A stretch of 64,000 bases of DNA from Cymbidium sinense (lineage: Eukaryota; Streptophyta; Magnoliopsida; Asparagales; Orchidaceae), in contig CM038228.1 in assembly GCA_021442155.1 (NCBI GenBank), positions 17,020,608 to 17,084,607 on the forward strand. The letters run 5' to 3'. Below are positions 1-12,231 of this stretch, piece by piece. How positions within the stretch are numbered: the first letter of the stretch is position 1; each line of letters opens with the position of its first letter. The notes below the pieces were generated by a model that searched no databases, was not told the DNA's origin, and saw only the letters and a list, made by a program, of their open reading frames with translations. Position numbers and translations under genes: made by a program.

Positions 1-3000
1 TCACTCACTCACACTCGATTGAAGCTAAGGAACTCAGAGCAAGCATCCTCAAGCTTCTCCCAGCATCCTCAAGCCATTTGGATTTCTCCATTCTAGATTT
101 TATCAAGCCAAAAATAGGGAGCTCCATTAGAATTTCCATCTCACTCAATACTCAATTTTAGCTCAATTCCTCCTTCAAGCTCCTTGAGGGGACCCAATCG
201 AGTTGATCCAAAGCTTCATCCAAGTTCTCAAGACACGGGAGAGGGGTGTTTGATCAAGGCTGCAAGCAATTGAAGCCCACCTTGGTCCATAGGAAGATCC
301 ACTTCATCCCAAGGCTTGAAACCTTCAATGGGGCTTCATCTCCACTAGACGAAGCTACCTCGATGGTTGGGAGTACTGATGATAGCCTCCAGCGAGGTAT
401 GCCTTCAAACCAAGCCTAGAATAGGAAGTGTTTGGTCCTTTATGAAAGAAACTTTTACCCCATTGAAAATTGACCATTGGATGTCTTTCCCCTTGCATGA
501 TATGGTGTGGGTTGAGTTTGAGTTCAATCCAAGCTCAATCGAGATCGGATCTTGCCCTAAGGAGTGGATGGATGCCCTCTCCTGCAAGTGAGCTCAGTGA
601 TGGATTATGGGCCATCCATCCATGCATTTTGGATGGCTGATCTTTGATTAATCCATGCTAGATCTGTGATTAATCCCTTTAGAAACCGCGGGCTCAATCT
701 CAACTATTTGATCTTTGATCAGACGATCCAGAGAGAAAGTGCGTAGCGCCGTCGACTGACTGTGCACTGATGTGATAACTTAAGTGATAAATCTCATTGC
801 GCCACATGGAAAGCTAACGCCGCATCAGCGGTCCATGTGGCGCTGATGGGATTAGTCATATAATTAGTAATTTAATTACCTAATAAACATAGAAACTTCA
901 AAATAACATAACTAAATGTAGAAATCTTAAAAAAATACAAAATAAAATGCATTATGACGATAGTATGAAGGGGAATAATCTAAAATTATGTTTAATAAAT
1001 TTTGATTAATGAATTTTATGCAATTTGGGTTTAATTAGGAATGTAATTATGTTAAGTACTCCCTAATTATTCTACTGATTAATTCCAAACTTTATAGGAT
1101 TGATTAATGGGATGACCTCTACCTCCCATGATTTTCTTGGAATTTATTAATGGTCTAATTAGGGTAATTGCTTGATCTACTCCTAATCACTCCCTTAATC
1201 AATTAAGTGATTAATTAACCTATTAAATAGTGATGAATTAATTAATTAAGTTTGTGAATTACCTTAGAACAGTGAATAGACTTAGGGAATGAGATTAGGA
1301 GTCCTCTCCCAAATCTTTTCCCTTAAGTTTATTTCATTTAGATAAAAATCTAATTAAGGTGCAAATTAATTAAATAGTTTAATCACTTAATTAAATGGCT
1401 TAATTTATCAAAATTTTAAAATCAAATCAATCTGAACTTAATCAATTTCTTCTTGGGTAGATACTTAGGTGTTCAATAACTTAAGTAGCTTAAGGAAATC
1501 ATATCTAACCCGTATGTGTGGGAAGGGTTATGAAAGTACTTAAATTAAACCCTTTAACTTAATTAATCATTAATTGTGAGCCAAATACATTGGGCCCATT
1601 TCTCTCTTAAGTTCATTTCTGATTTAAATTCCTTATGATTTTATGTCATACATTGGCTTATAATTACTTGGTTAAATATATTAAAGTGGTGTAGGTAAGG
1701 GAAAATTAATGGACTTAATGTACACCTTAACCTAAACAAAATATAAAATCAATCTAATGGTTCTAAAAACAAATTAAAACTTCATACATATGTGGGAAAT
1801 AGGTTAGGACCAGCAAACCTTTTCACATTTCTTAAAATCAAATCAAACCCAACAAAAAGAAAATCTCATTAAAATAAATTTGATTTACTTTAAATAATCC
1901 TATTTCATAAGATCGTCTTTAGGAGTTAATTAGGGTGAATGAATTTACATGCTTTCATCACTTTATTTCTTTCCTAGCATGCTAAATGTGTATGTCATAT
2001 GAAAATCATGCATTCATGCCTTTTAAAAATTAAATTATAATGAAATGTTTCCTTTATGTCAAATTACATATTTTGGCTAAAGTAAGAATATGAATGGCTA
2101 TTATAACTACTAAATCCAAAACTATTTTTAAAACATATAAATCAAACATTACAAATGAAGGGTATGTTATTTATAATTGCTTATGAGCTTGCATATGAAT
2201 AGTATAGAATGTGTTATGTGATTCTCCCTCTCTTTCTTAACATAGAATTGTATAAGATTTGCAAAGTGTATAGTCCATTAGAAAAGGACATAACACTTGC
2301 TTAAATCCATTCCTATACACTCCTATGTCATGACTTAAGAAGGAATTCCACATCACACATATAAGCTAAATAATCAAACACACATAAACTTTTTCTCCTT
2401 GATTCTCTTTCCTTGCATTTCTTTTTGTACATCCACATGTATTTAAGAAAAGTGGTATATTAGTCTGGACAACCCCAGGGTTTACGTAGCCCTAAGTATT
2501 TCTTTTATCTTACACCCCTGGTACTAACAATGGCATTGTACTCACTTATGTCTTTTATACTTGTAAATGTGCATATGAAAAATGGATAAAAGAATCACTC
2601 TCTTCTACTTAACAAAATCATGCATCATGAAGCTTGCAAATTTACTTAAAAAAACACTATTAGCATTCATCATTAAGGTGTGCTAAATATTTCCATTTGC
2701 ATGAATAGATATGCTTAGGGTTCATCCATATGCATGTTACACATTTTGGGAAAGAAATAAAGTGTTGTGTGTTTTGTGATAGTATTTCACTTTACTTAAT
2801 CTTAAAATGCCTTTTTTTGAATAGGTTTGTTTAGGGAAAATCTAAAGTTAGGATTAATTAAAACACATAATAAAATATTCACTAAATAAAAATAAAATAT
2901 GAATCTACCTTAAAAATTACTTAAGGTTGGGAGGAAAGAGAAGTTCTCATCTCTTTTCCTTTCTTTACAATACTTAGTAATTAATTGTAGGTTCATTTAA

Positions 3001-5317
3001 ACCAAATCAAAAATAGAAAATAAAAAAAATGACCAAATCAACTAAATCACTTAAATGAAACCACCCTCTAAGTTGAACATTTTCACACTTAGAATACTTC
3101 AACCTTAACGCCAAGCTGAGCATACCACACAAACCTTAAATGGCACACACATTAGACTAAGTCACCACTTCTAGCTTTAGGTTAGGGCGGTGCATGGTTT
3201 GATGTTGGCTTTTGTTTTATTATGTAATGTTTTAGTTTAGATGTTAGGGTGTATGCGCGTAGACTAAATGGTAGGGCGACTTAGTCTAGCCATTGTCATC
3301 TGCAGGGGATTGTGCTTAAGGGGCGCTATAATAAAAAATATATACTTTTATTGTGCAGGTTGCTTATATCCCTAAGCATAATCCAAAATAGGATAGGTGG
3401 ACTTGGTTACCTATATGTGGAGTGTTAAGTCCAATTTATACATATATATGCTTGGGATTGTATGGTTTGTTTAACTAATCTCTATTTTACAGGTTTTAGT
3501 TAGATTTTCTTTTTTTGATTTTCATGTAATTTTGCAATTAGGATTTTGGAATGATTATTATGGGGGATCAGGATGAACATTGGTTATAAGACTTTGCCTT
3601 ATGCACCATGTGAAGCTTTTGGAGCAACCAACCAAAAGAAGAAAGAAGAAAGAAGAGAGAAGAAAAGAAGAAAGAAGATTGAAGACCCTCATAACAATGA
3701 ATTCCTTCTTGATTATAATTTATTCATTTGTAATCTAGGTTGTATAAGGGTAGAGCTCGACTACCCAATTTATTTTGGGTTTGTGCGGTGGAGCCCGACC
3801 ATAAGTGGCCTTTTTATTCTTTTGCACTATCTTTATAAATTGATTGATGTTTGTTTAGCTTGTGCATTAAGATGGCATCTTTTTCTAGTGTATTTCTTGC
3901 TTTGATGTATGGCCTAGATGATGATTAGGCTCTTAGAAAAATGAATTTTCTATCCAACTAATCAATTCAAGCTAAAAATAAATAACTCATAACCTCACCT
4001 AAAGCCTAAGTTATAAACAAGATAAAATAATTAGCAACCACTTAGCTGGATGTTGTATTACTTTTCTCACATCATGCATAGAAAGCATATTATTTCATTC
4101 TTGATTTGGAGGGCTTCCACCTTTGCCTGAGAACTTGGCTTGACCTTTGAGAGCCATGGCAGAAGCACACCTCCTTTTCCCACTAATTTTGGCCCGTGAT
4201 CTAATTTCTCAAGCATTAGGCATATGAATCCTAAAGTATGTGTCAAATTGATTTTATAGAATGAAAATAAAATATAACAAAAATTTGCATTAGATTTAAG
4301 TCATTAATCATGCCCTACATGATCTAGTCTCTTAGGGAGTGTATTTAAGGAAATAGTCACTTTCTAAATAAACAACACCTTAGCTATCTTGCAAAAGCAT
4401 ATGACTTGCCTACATGTATTTAAGATCATATGAGGAGTTAGTTGGCGGCCACCCCTAAGCGATTGTAAGTCCAATAGTCGGGTGGTTTATCTTCTCTTGT
4501 GGAGGTAAACCAAATGCCCATTTTCATCTTAGATTTAGGTCGTGCTTTTGGCCCTCGCCAAAGCTCCGTAGATTTAGGTTCAGAGGTAGCTACTTTCCTT
4601 TACGGGCTACAACCATACATCCTCACCTCTTAGGTATTTCCATGACCTTGTATCATGGAATTGTAAGCCCTAGATTTCTAATAAAATTTAACTCAAACAA
4701 ATAAATTAATTCAATTTCAAAAATGTAAAGCCCAACCATATGATAGTTTGGGATGCTTACTAGGCTTCTTAGTATCCTAAGCATCCCTTACTTATCTTCA
4801 TTTGGCTTCGATAAGAACTCCCTTCGCTTGATTGATCCCACTTGATTTCCTGAAAATGATCAAATTGATTGATAGTCCTACCGTTCAAAATCTTTGGAGA
4901 CAACAATCATTTATCTTAATGAAAGTATTCTTAAGGAATCCTGTTCTTAAGATGTAATTAACTATGGGGGCTTGCCTCCATAGGGAACTTAATGAACCTA
5001 ATTTAAAATAAACCATACTTTACTTTTCCATGTAAAGTAGGGAAGAATCTGTAGTACATTCTGAAGACCCATAGTCCTTAGGAGTCCTTATTAAGGTGAT
5101 TTGGTCCATTGTAGGTGGTGACTTCTATCTTTCGAGATAGTATACCATTCCTCAATGCTGTATCTGATTACCCTAATAAGAACATCTGCGAATCTGCGTG
5201 GTGTCCAACATAAGAAGTGTTGTTAGAAAGAAGAAATTATTTTTGGTTCTTCATTTATTTCTTTTCTCTTTGAAGAGACTAAATGAAGGATCAAAAAAAT
5301 ATATTTCTTCACCCACA
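1..5317 (+). mobile_element. 5' LTR of element A (3' part; start lies left of the window)
   Basis: Position 1 matches 23843 in the 3' LTR, and the two copies stay alignable up to 4963/28841 at very roughly 85-90% identity by eye. About 2.2 kb of U3, including the TATA-like box, would lie outside the window. The end is set at 5317 (...CACCCACA), eight bases before a primer-binding-site-like sequence; copies B and C end in the same CACCACA. The segment holds leader-like sequence (1-400), a splice-donor-like GT at 397, then 4.9 kb of AT-rich DNA with a purine tract near 3635-3690. A 110-codon open frame at 3573-3905 is not kept in other copies. No host gene is visible. Confidence 0.88.
391..402 (+). 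promoter_or_regulatory. Candidate splice donor in LTR leader
   Basis: GAG|GTATG with GT at 397-398. The same site is found in the 3' LTR of A (24239), in B (minus strand, 41691) and in C (56437, AAG|GTATG). It separates a relatively GC-rich leader from several kilobases of AT-rich DNA, as an exon-intron border would. No acceptor was established; the role is inferred. Confidence 0.35.
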
Positions 5318-5325
5318 GATTTTTC

Positions 5326-5343
5326 TGGAGACTCCACTAGGGA
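5326..5343 (+). other. Primer binding site (tRNA 3'-end complement)
   Basis: TGGAGACTCCACTAGGGA begins with TGG, the complement of tRNA CCA, and starts eight bases after the LTR end. It resembles the TGGCGACTCC-type sites of Tat/Ogre elements, for which a tRNA-Arg primer has been proposed. The change of C to A at base 4 would weaken pairing. Confidence 0.6.
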
Positions 5344-5729
5344 CGGTTCCTCTCTCCATCTTTGGTAAATGATCGTTGTCTCTAAGTATCGATAGTGGGT
5401 TTGTATTTTATATGAATCCAAGACTATCTTTCTTTTCTATTATCACTTAGTTTATTTCATCCTTAAGTTAAGCTAGCCAACATCTTTAGGTTTTAGGACC
5501 TCACCCCATGTTGGTCTTAAAACCCCCATTGGGTTTCTCAATGGGTGAAAATAAAAATTTAGTAAAAAGAAAATAATTAAAGACTTCCTCTTTACCATTT
5601 TTATGGTAAGGAAAGGTTCATTCTAAAAATAAAGAAAAATAAATCCTCTACAAAACATTAATTTCCAAAAAGCACTTTTTCAAAATGCACATAATAAAAT
5701 ATTTTACACAAAAATTTTCATAAATCACC

Positions 5730-6450
5730 TTCATCTAACAATCTTCATGATTGTTATATGTTGGATAATTTCAAAATAAAATAAAAATCATACTTTCCAA
5801 AAGCACAAATGAACATCTTCATCCAAGTTATTGAATGAAGATTTCATTTTTCAAAACAAAAATGAACAATCATCTTTTCCAAAATGAAAATAAAAAATCT
5901 CTTTTCAAAAATAAAATCCAAAATCACATTTTCAAAAAGCACAATGAACTTCCTCATTCAATTTATTGAATGAGGATTTTCATTTTCAAAAATAAAAACA
6001 TGATCATCTCTTTCAAAAATAAAATCCAACAATCATATTTTTCCAAAAGCACAAATGAGCATCTTCATTCAATTTATTGAATGAAGATTTCATTTTCAAA
6101 AATAAAATCCAACAATCATGTTTTCAAATATCACAAATGAACATCTTCATTCTATTTATTGAATGACGATTTCATTTTTTTTCGAAACAAAAATGAACAA
6201 TCATCTTTTCCAAAAAGAAAATCAACAATCTCTTTTCAAAAATAAATCCAACAATTCTATTTTAAAAAAAACACAAATGAACATCTTCATCCAAGTTATT
6301 GAATGAAGATTTCATTTTTCAAAACAAAAATGAACAATCATCCTTTCAAAAAAGAAAATCAACAATCTCTTTTCAAAAATAAAATTCAACAATCATATTT
6401 TCAAAAACACAAGTGAACATCTTCATTCAATTTATTGAATGAAAATTTAA
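5730..6450 (+). repeat. Leader hairpin repeats, type 1
   Basis: Six imperfect repeats with a palindrome whose two halves are separated by only TT in the best copies: 5815-5842, 5951-5976, 6061-6088, 6143-6170, 6283-6310 and 6419-6446. The best stems are perfect over 12-13 bp, for example TCCTCATTCAAT/ATTGAATGAGGA (5951) and ATCTTCATTCAAT/ATTGAATGAAGAT (6061); these differ by a C-G to T-A pair exchange that keeps pairing. Spacers are A-rich (TTTTCAAAAATAAAATCAAC). A related small stem TAACAATC/GATTGTTA sits at 5736-5756. The spacing varies from 82 to 140 bp. No protein is encoded here. Confidence 0.85.
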
Positions 6451-6554
6451 TTTTCAACAAAATCAAAATAAAAAATCACATTTTCAAAAATAAAATCAAC
6501 AAACATCTTTTTCAAAAATCAAAATCAAAATAAAAATAAAAAAAAAAACACTTG

Positions 6555-7740
6555 GGTCTTTCATTTAGCACACCCAAATTTGCTAAATGAAGATCCCATT
6601 TTTTCAAAAAATCAAATCAAAAGCAAAAAAAAAAAAACATTTGGATTTGCTTAGCATACCTAAATTTGTTAAAGATCATCTTTTTCAAAATGAAATAAAA
6701 AAAAAAAACACATTTGGATTTCCTTAGCATACCCAAATTTGCTAAGGATCCTATTTTCAAAATCAAATCAAAACAAATTTAAAAAAAACACTTGGATTTC
6801 CTTAGCATACCCAAATTTGCTAAAGATCTTCTTTTCAAAATCAAATCAAAAATAAAAGAAACACACTTGGATTTCCTTAGCATACCTAAATTTGCTAAGG
6901 ATCCTCTTTTTCAAAAAATAAAAATAAAAGAAACACATTTGGATTTCTTTAGCATACCCAAATTTACTAAGGATCCTCTTTTTCAAAATGAAATAAAAAA
7001 ACAAAAGAAAAAACATTTGGATTTCCTTAGCACACCTAAATTTGGTAAGGATCCTCCTTTTCAAAAGAAAATTTAAAAAAATTTAAAAAAAATAACACTT
7101 TGTTTCCTTAGCATACCTTAATTTGCTAAGGATCCTCTTTTTAAAAATCAAATCAAAAAACAAAACATACAACATTTGGATTTCCTTAGCATACCTAAAT
7201 TTGCTAAGGATCTTCCTTTTCAAAATGAAATCAAAAACCAAAAGAAACACATTTGGATTTCTGTAGCATACCTAAATTTTCTAAGGATCCTCTTTTTTTA
7301 AAAAATCAAATCAAAAACAAAGAAATACATTTGGATTTCCTTAGCATACCTAAATTTTCTAAGGATCCTCTTTTTAAAAATGAAATAAAAAATAAATAAA
7401 CACATTTGGATTTCCTTAGCACATCTAAATTTGCTAAGGATCCTCTTTTTCAAAAAATAAAAATAAAAATAAAATAAACACATTTGGATTTCCTTAGCAT
7501 ACCCAAATTTGCTAAGGATCCACTTTGTCAAAATGAAATAAAAAAAGGAAAAAATTTGGATTTCCTTAGCATACCTAAATTTCTAAGGATCCTCTTTTTC
7601 AAAACCAACAACAAAAACAAAACACATTAGGATTTCCTTAGCATACCTAAATTTGCTAAGAATCCTATTTTCAAAAATCTTCAAAAACAAAATACATTGG
7701 GTTCTTCATTTAGCATACCCAAATTTGCTAAATGAGGATT
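6555..7740 (+). repeat. Leader hairpin repeats, type 2 (~75 bp, 16 copies)
   Basis: Tandem units of about 68-85 bp, each with the stem CCTTAGCA/TGCTAAGG around a 10-base loop TACCCAAATT (or TACCTAAATT), often extended by outer GGAT/ATCC. Units start at about 6560, 6650, 6722, 6800, 6875, 6947, 7025, 7106, 7184, 7262, 7339, 7424, 7492, 7564, 7636 and 7704. The first and last copies carry the longer stem TTCATTTAGCA/TGCTAAATGAA (6560-6591) and a close relative (7704-7737). Open frames on both strands across this block only reflect the repeat period. It resembles a CRISPR array superficially, but the spacers are A-rich and also related to each other. Confidence 0.9.
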
Positions 7741-7799
7741 TCATTCTCAAATCCATAAATGATTCACAAAATAAGCAAACAAAGAAAAGAGAAGAAATC

Positions 7800-8120
7800 A
7801 TTTTCAAACACCTCACTTAGCATACTAAAATTTGCTAAGTGAGTAAATTCCAAAAATCCAAATATCAAAACAAAATCAATTGATCCTTTACTTTAACATA
7901 CTCAAATTTGTTAAATGAAGGGTCCTCAAATCAAAAATAAAAATCAAATATGAACCTATGGAAGCATCTTTCCAAAAATACTTGAACCCATTTTCAACAT
8001 ACCCAAATTTGTTGAAAGTGGATTCTACATTCAAAAATTCTCTTTCCAATCAATGTCAAAATCTCTTCTAAATCCATTTAAGCCCCACTTAACACTTTCA
8101 AGATGTTGAGTGTGGGTTCA
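7800..8120 (+). repeat. Leader hairpin repeats, type 3 (diverged stems, conserved loop)
   Basis: Four further hairpins keep the type 2 loop but change the stem on both sides: CTCACTTAGCA/TGCTAAGTGAG (7812-7843), TTTAACA/TGTTAAA (7892-7915), CCATTTTCAACA/TGTTGAAAGTGG (7988-8021, one G-U pair), and an imperfect CCCAC..AACA/TGTT..GTGGG (8084-8116). They connect the repeat leader to the start of the Gag region. Confidence 0.8.
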
Positions 8121-9689
8121 AATTCTAAAATTCAAATTCAAAAATCAACAAAGCAAGAAAATCTAATTCAAGTTTGTTGTCAACATTGCAGTCTCAGTCA
8201 GCTTCAGTCAGCTTTAGTCAGTTTTTTCAATCAAGTTCTAGTTCAGTCAATTCATTACAATGGTAGTGCAGAATTATGTGTTCATGTTTCCTTATGGGAT
8301 GGATTTGGCCTTGGATCAGGCCAGCCTTCCATGATCTGACTATGCCCACCTCATCCACTTTGGCTGAGGCTTTGAGGGGCCAGGATTACATGTGAGGGAA
8401 CCCCTCCTTACAATAGTTAGCAAGAGTGTGGTGACCAGACAGGAGTCGATCATCTGGGTTGACATGCCATCTAATTCAGAGATCCCCGCACTGAAGAGGA
8501 AAGCTATGGCGGTTCCACATCAATAATAGTAGTGATAGGGCCAGTGCGCCCAGTTGTTCCCCATGCTGCCCAGTTAGGGCTAGTACCCACTCGCTGGCTC
8601 CCTCAAAGGGGAAGGCTCCGCTTATCTCAAGGATTGTCTCCCCTACTTTCAAGATTGGGTCTAGCTCCTACACTGCTCTCCCTACTAGGACCCAACATAG
8701 AAACAAGAACTGCATGATCAAGCGGTATCACACTCGCATTGCTAAGGAGTTGGAGGTATGATGCATTGTAGAAACTACCTAGATGGTTTCTCCTTGTTTC
8801 CACCCTCTCTCTGGATTTGATAGAGAGGATGCTTGGAGGATCTCTACTTCACCTCTGCCAGCAGTTCAGTATTAGGCACTTGTTAGTGAGAGGAGAAGGA
8901 TGTACACCAACCAGCTATCATTTTTATGCCCATTAGATGGAACCTATGGATGATCAGAGTCCAAGGCTTAGTTTGATTTGTGATATATCATTCCCAGAAG
9001 CATTGGTAGACAACTTAGATAGGAGAGGGCCAGGAAGGCCCGTACATCAGTTCATGTTACTAACCGGGAGAGCTAGAGGTACAGTCGATAGTCAGCGGCC
9101 TCTGTACTTGTGGACTTTTTAGATCAGAGCACTACCCACGTCGATCATATCGATAGAATCTTATTGATGGGGACTACCCATCATAGAAGAGGAGCTCTTA
9201 TCCTGAGAGAGTTGGTGGTGCCTCCATCACACTGCTCTTCTTCGCTCACATCTCTATCGCGTTCCAGCATCTACTATTCCAAGGCCATGAAGGACATCGG
9301 GGAAAAAAAATCACGGTGATCGTATGGAGAGATCTTGGCCCATCTACACTGCCTACTATGGAGAGGCTGAGCTTTCCTGCTCAACCTTCTACTCTAGTCG
9401 TGGTGAAGAAGGAATGGCGACCTCTAAGTATAGTAGCCGTCCCATCACCACCACCACCACCACAATAATCTATGGAGATCGTAGCAGTAGTTGAGAGAGG
9501 AGGAGATAGTTTAGTCACCCCTATGGTTAGATCCTCCTAGGAGTACCAGTCTGCCTAGACCCAGCAGTAGTCAAGAGTATCTTTCCTCTAATGAGCGTAG
9601 TCCTCACAAGATTAGCTCTCCAGTAGCTTCAGAGGTTAGGTGCCTATCTATTCATGACAATGACCCTACTACTGGTCAGACCTGATCTT
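8121..9689 (+). other. Leader / possible Gag N-terminal region
   Basis: No family is recognised here. The stretch is more GC-rich than its surroundings and breaks into short open pieces in several frames, with translations rich in Ser, Pro, Leu and Arg. Short CAGTCAGCTT-like repeats lie at 8188-8225 and a CAC microsatellite at about 9448-9468. Its position directly before recognisable Gag suggests a decayed Gag N-terminus or untranslated leader. Nothing in the other three elements covers this part, so conservation cannot be judged inside the window. Confidence 0.4.
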
Positions 9690-10760
9690 TTGTGCCCGTT
9701 TAGTTGGACCAATACCTAGATGATATTGTAGCTCAGTATCTAGTGAAGAAGAAAGAAATCTTAGGATATTCCTGGTTCAATTTAGAGGATGAAAAGATCA
9801 ACTTTGATCCGAATGAGGATGACCTGTTAGAGAAATCAATGGGGGTACACATGGTTGATTGTTGGGGTTCCCTCCTCCGTGAGCAGTAGACTTTGGAAGG
9901 TGTTGAGGTCGGGAAGGAAGACATAGCCTACTCAGCCCAACACCTCCTTCGGCAAATAAAATAGAAAGATGAACAAATAGATAGGATGGAAAAGTGGCTT
10001 GAGGACTTGCTAGCAGCAGTTTTAGCATTACAGAATCAAGCCTCGATAGTTCATCCTACTATAGACTAGTACGAGTTGGTGCATATCCGAATCACATGTC
10101 TTTACCTCCTAGAGTAGAAGCACTGTACAAGAAGGTAGTGGATAGTACCTCCATATAGGAAAAAGATATCAAAACCATGGTTAAGTAGCAGGTGAGAGAA
10201 GCATTGGCTCAAGCCCAAGGAGGATCATCGGTTTCAAAGGGTAGACCCTACTCAAAGGAATTTGATGTCATCTAATATTTTAAGGGATTCGTGCCACCTT
10301 CTTTCAAGAGCTTCAATGGCAGTGGGAACCCGAAGCAGCATGTTGTGCACTTCAGAACCAGTTGTTGCAACATCGATGGTAGTGACACTTTACTCTTCCT
10401 TCTCTTCATCAGTAAAGCAACTCTTCATTAAAAGGTTTGCTGGAGCTCAACAAAGGGTGATTGTAAGTGATCTCTTTGTGGCTCAACAAAACCCTGGTGA
10501 GTCCCTCATTGATTATATTCTCATATGTCATAATCTGAGTATGAAATGCGAACCATAGCTGTCTGAGCAGCATGTTATTAAAATTCTATTGAAGAATATT
10601 CATGGCCGGCCGCCTTTATGCTCAAAGGTTCTACCATCAAAATATTTGAGAAACTAATCAACAAGGTGGCACACTTATAAGGAAAAGCCAAATAGTTGCC
10701 TTATCCAGACCAATCAACGAAGTAGAAGCCATAGAAAGCTTTTGAGAAAATAGCTTGGGG
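9690..10760 (+). pseudogene. gag: Gag polyprotein remnant (capsid region), element A
   Basis: Gag would form the virus-like particle in the cytoplasm. The frame opens near 9704 with an acidic segment (ILGYSWFNLEDEK, 9755-9793) and continues across several stops. At about 10280-10330 comes the segment GFVPPSFKSFNGSGNPKQHV, which fits the typical start of plant Gag retrotransposon domains (a proline/phenylalanine motif, then a FxGxxxP-like step). At 10450-10560 the frame reads VSDLFVAQQNPGESLIDYI, matching the conserved Gag block around the QxxGES(L/V)xDY motif, followed by MKCEP and a stop. Stops are mostly TAG. The middle of the domain (around 10330-10440) is in another frame. Identification as a Tat-type Gag is fairly secure; the exact start is unknown. 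Confidence 0.75.
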
Positions 10761-11570
10761 CAGTGATAGCATTAGACAAGGGGAAATAGCCACTCAGAGA
10801 GTAGTTTGAGAGACCTCATGCTCCATAATTATCACTTCCACCTCACCACCAGGTAGTCTTCTGGCGCCATGGCCACGCCTCCTCCTCACATCATCAGAGC
10901 GTACACATGCCCGCCGCCAAGTAGCTATGATCTACCTACTTTTTTGGATAAGCTTATCAAGCCTTATTCATTTAATAGGGAGGTAATCAGGAATATCTTG
11001 AAGAATCTCTTAAAAAAGCCTAATTTTTAGCTACCTGAACCTAGAAGATCGGAGAAGTGGGTAAAAGCAATGATCCTAACTTTTGCCCCTACCACTGCAT
11101 GCTAGGTCATGTTTTAGAGGATTACTTCCCTTTCAAGGATTGGCTTGAGCATAGCTTCAATACCGGTACTATAGTTATCCCAAAGGAATACCTTGTGGAA
11201 TAACCATTTAGTTCCATTAGGGTAATCTTTGGGGATACTTGTGATCCTACCAAAATCAAATAAGGTTGGGATATCTTCTTATCTCATACCTCTAAGAAAA
11301 TTGTATCCAAGATGAGAAACTTTCCTTGCAGGTGCCTGAGAGAGCTCGAACCTCCAACATCAAGGAAGGTTTGCAAGTTGTTCAAGATAACTCAGGGAAA
11401 GGGGAGCTTCACAATGCTATGCGGCCGGGATAGCCAGTAGCACAACCACCAGTCCAGCCTGGGTCTACCATTACTACTACATCAGACTACCTCTACTTCA
11501 GCTAGTAGACATCTTATATCAGTAGATGAGGGCATCAAATCCCTCACCCCTCTTACTTTACTTGATTTCT
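10761..11570 (+). pseudogene. gag: Gag C-terminal region with zinc-knuckle remnant, element A
   Basis: At 11084-11125 the frame reads CPYHCMLGHVLEDY, which is a C-x2-H-x4-H-x4-C knuckle whose last ligand is Tyr (TAC) instead of Cys, a single G to A change. Such CxxH-type knuckles with a following acidic/aromatic stretch are typical of Tat Gag proteins and bind the genomic RNA during packaging. Upstream, 10860-11040 is Pro/His-rich and broken by several stops. Downstream, 11140-11330 continues as a weakly recognisable Gag tail (EYLVE, VIFGDTCDPTKIK) and then loses its frame. The knuckle would not bind zinc normally as it stands. Confidence 0.65.
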
Positions 11571-12231
11571 ATTATGTACCTCCTTCAAAATCCAGGAAGT
11601 TGAAGAATAAAGCTAGCTTGAATTATATTTGTGTCACTTCTAATGGGTTGTCTAAATCTATTCCTAATGAAAACTCTTCAAGTCTAAACAACAATTATAA
11701 CAACTTCGATCTTCCCATTTCTAATTTAGAGTTGGATATTCCTTCTTTGAATACTATGGGTTCACCTCTTGAGATAGACTTGGAATCATCTGATTTCGAG
11801 GATCCCATAGGAGAAGCTGTAGGTGAGCTTGACGAGCAAGTAGAATCTTCCACTAACCTGCCATAAGAGATCACTGAAGTCAACCTCTATAGTGGCAAGG
11901 TTCTACCTCCTAGGACAACACCTCTAGATAAGGGGAAACAAGTCATTAGTTTAGAGGATCAAGATCCCCTCCACAGGATGCTCCACCCTTGGATATGCTT
12001 TTGGAGGATCAGCCCAAGGTGGACTATAATGTCCTCTCTTACCTAAGAAAGTTACCATCTAAGCTAAACAAATACAATGCCCTTGTCTTATCCAAAGAGA
12101 TGAGAAGATCATTAATCAAAGCTCTACTTGATACTAAAATATGCTTAGCTTAGCTAACCGCTATTGGAGAGGAGGCACATTATTCTAGAGAAGCTCAAGG
12201 AATCACTTTCACAAATGAAGACCTACTTCTA
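11571..12231 (+). pseudogene. Gag-protease junction remnant, element A
   Basis: An 88-codon open piece (11600-11866) is Ser/Asn/Asp-rich with LESSDFEDPIGEAVGELDE near its end and is probably a flexible linker. From about 12005 the frame reads VDYNVLSYLRKLPSKLNKYN, then LSKEMRRSLIKALLD, and later FTNEDLLLVDMEHNRPLYI just before the protease. This block (L..L..IP..L..YDAL..S.ELR.AL, then F.DEDL....HNRPLYV) is well known immediately before the protease of Tat elements. It has stops at 11863 and about 12151. Function of the block is not established. Confidence 0.65.

Noticed and set aside
3573..3905. 110-codon open frame in the 5' LTR
   Set aside because: The frame is interrupted at different places in the other LTR copies; only a short CEAFGA stretch is shared, explained by DNA identity.
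4441..4500. tRNA-like or rRNA-like GC islands in the LTRs (GGCGGCCACCCC and similar)
   Set aside because: No cloverleaf, no A/B box pair and no rRNA similarity; the segment is simply a conserved LTR block present in all copies.
6792..7531. Open frames of 72-94 codons with repeated MDFLSIPKFAKD-like peptides on both strands
   Set aside because: They are the translation of the ~75 bp hairpin repeat, occur on both strands, and follow the repeat period rather than codon use.
5730..8120. CRISPR-like array (repeats with spacers)
   Set aside because: Plant DNA; spacers are A-rich and related to one another, units vary in length and no cas genes exist. It is a tandem hairpin repeat.
9448..9468. His-tag-like CAC repeat
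   Set aside because: A trinucleotide microsatellite in decayed sequence; no frame context.
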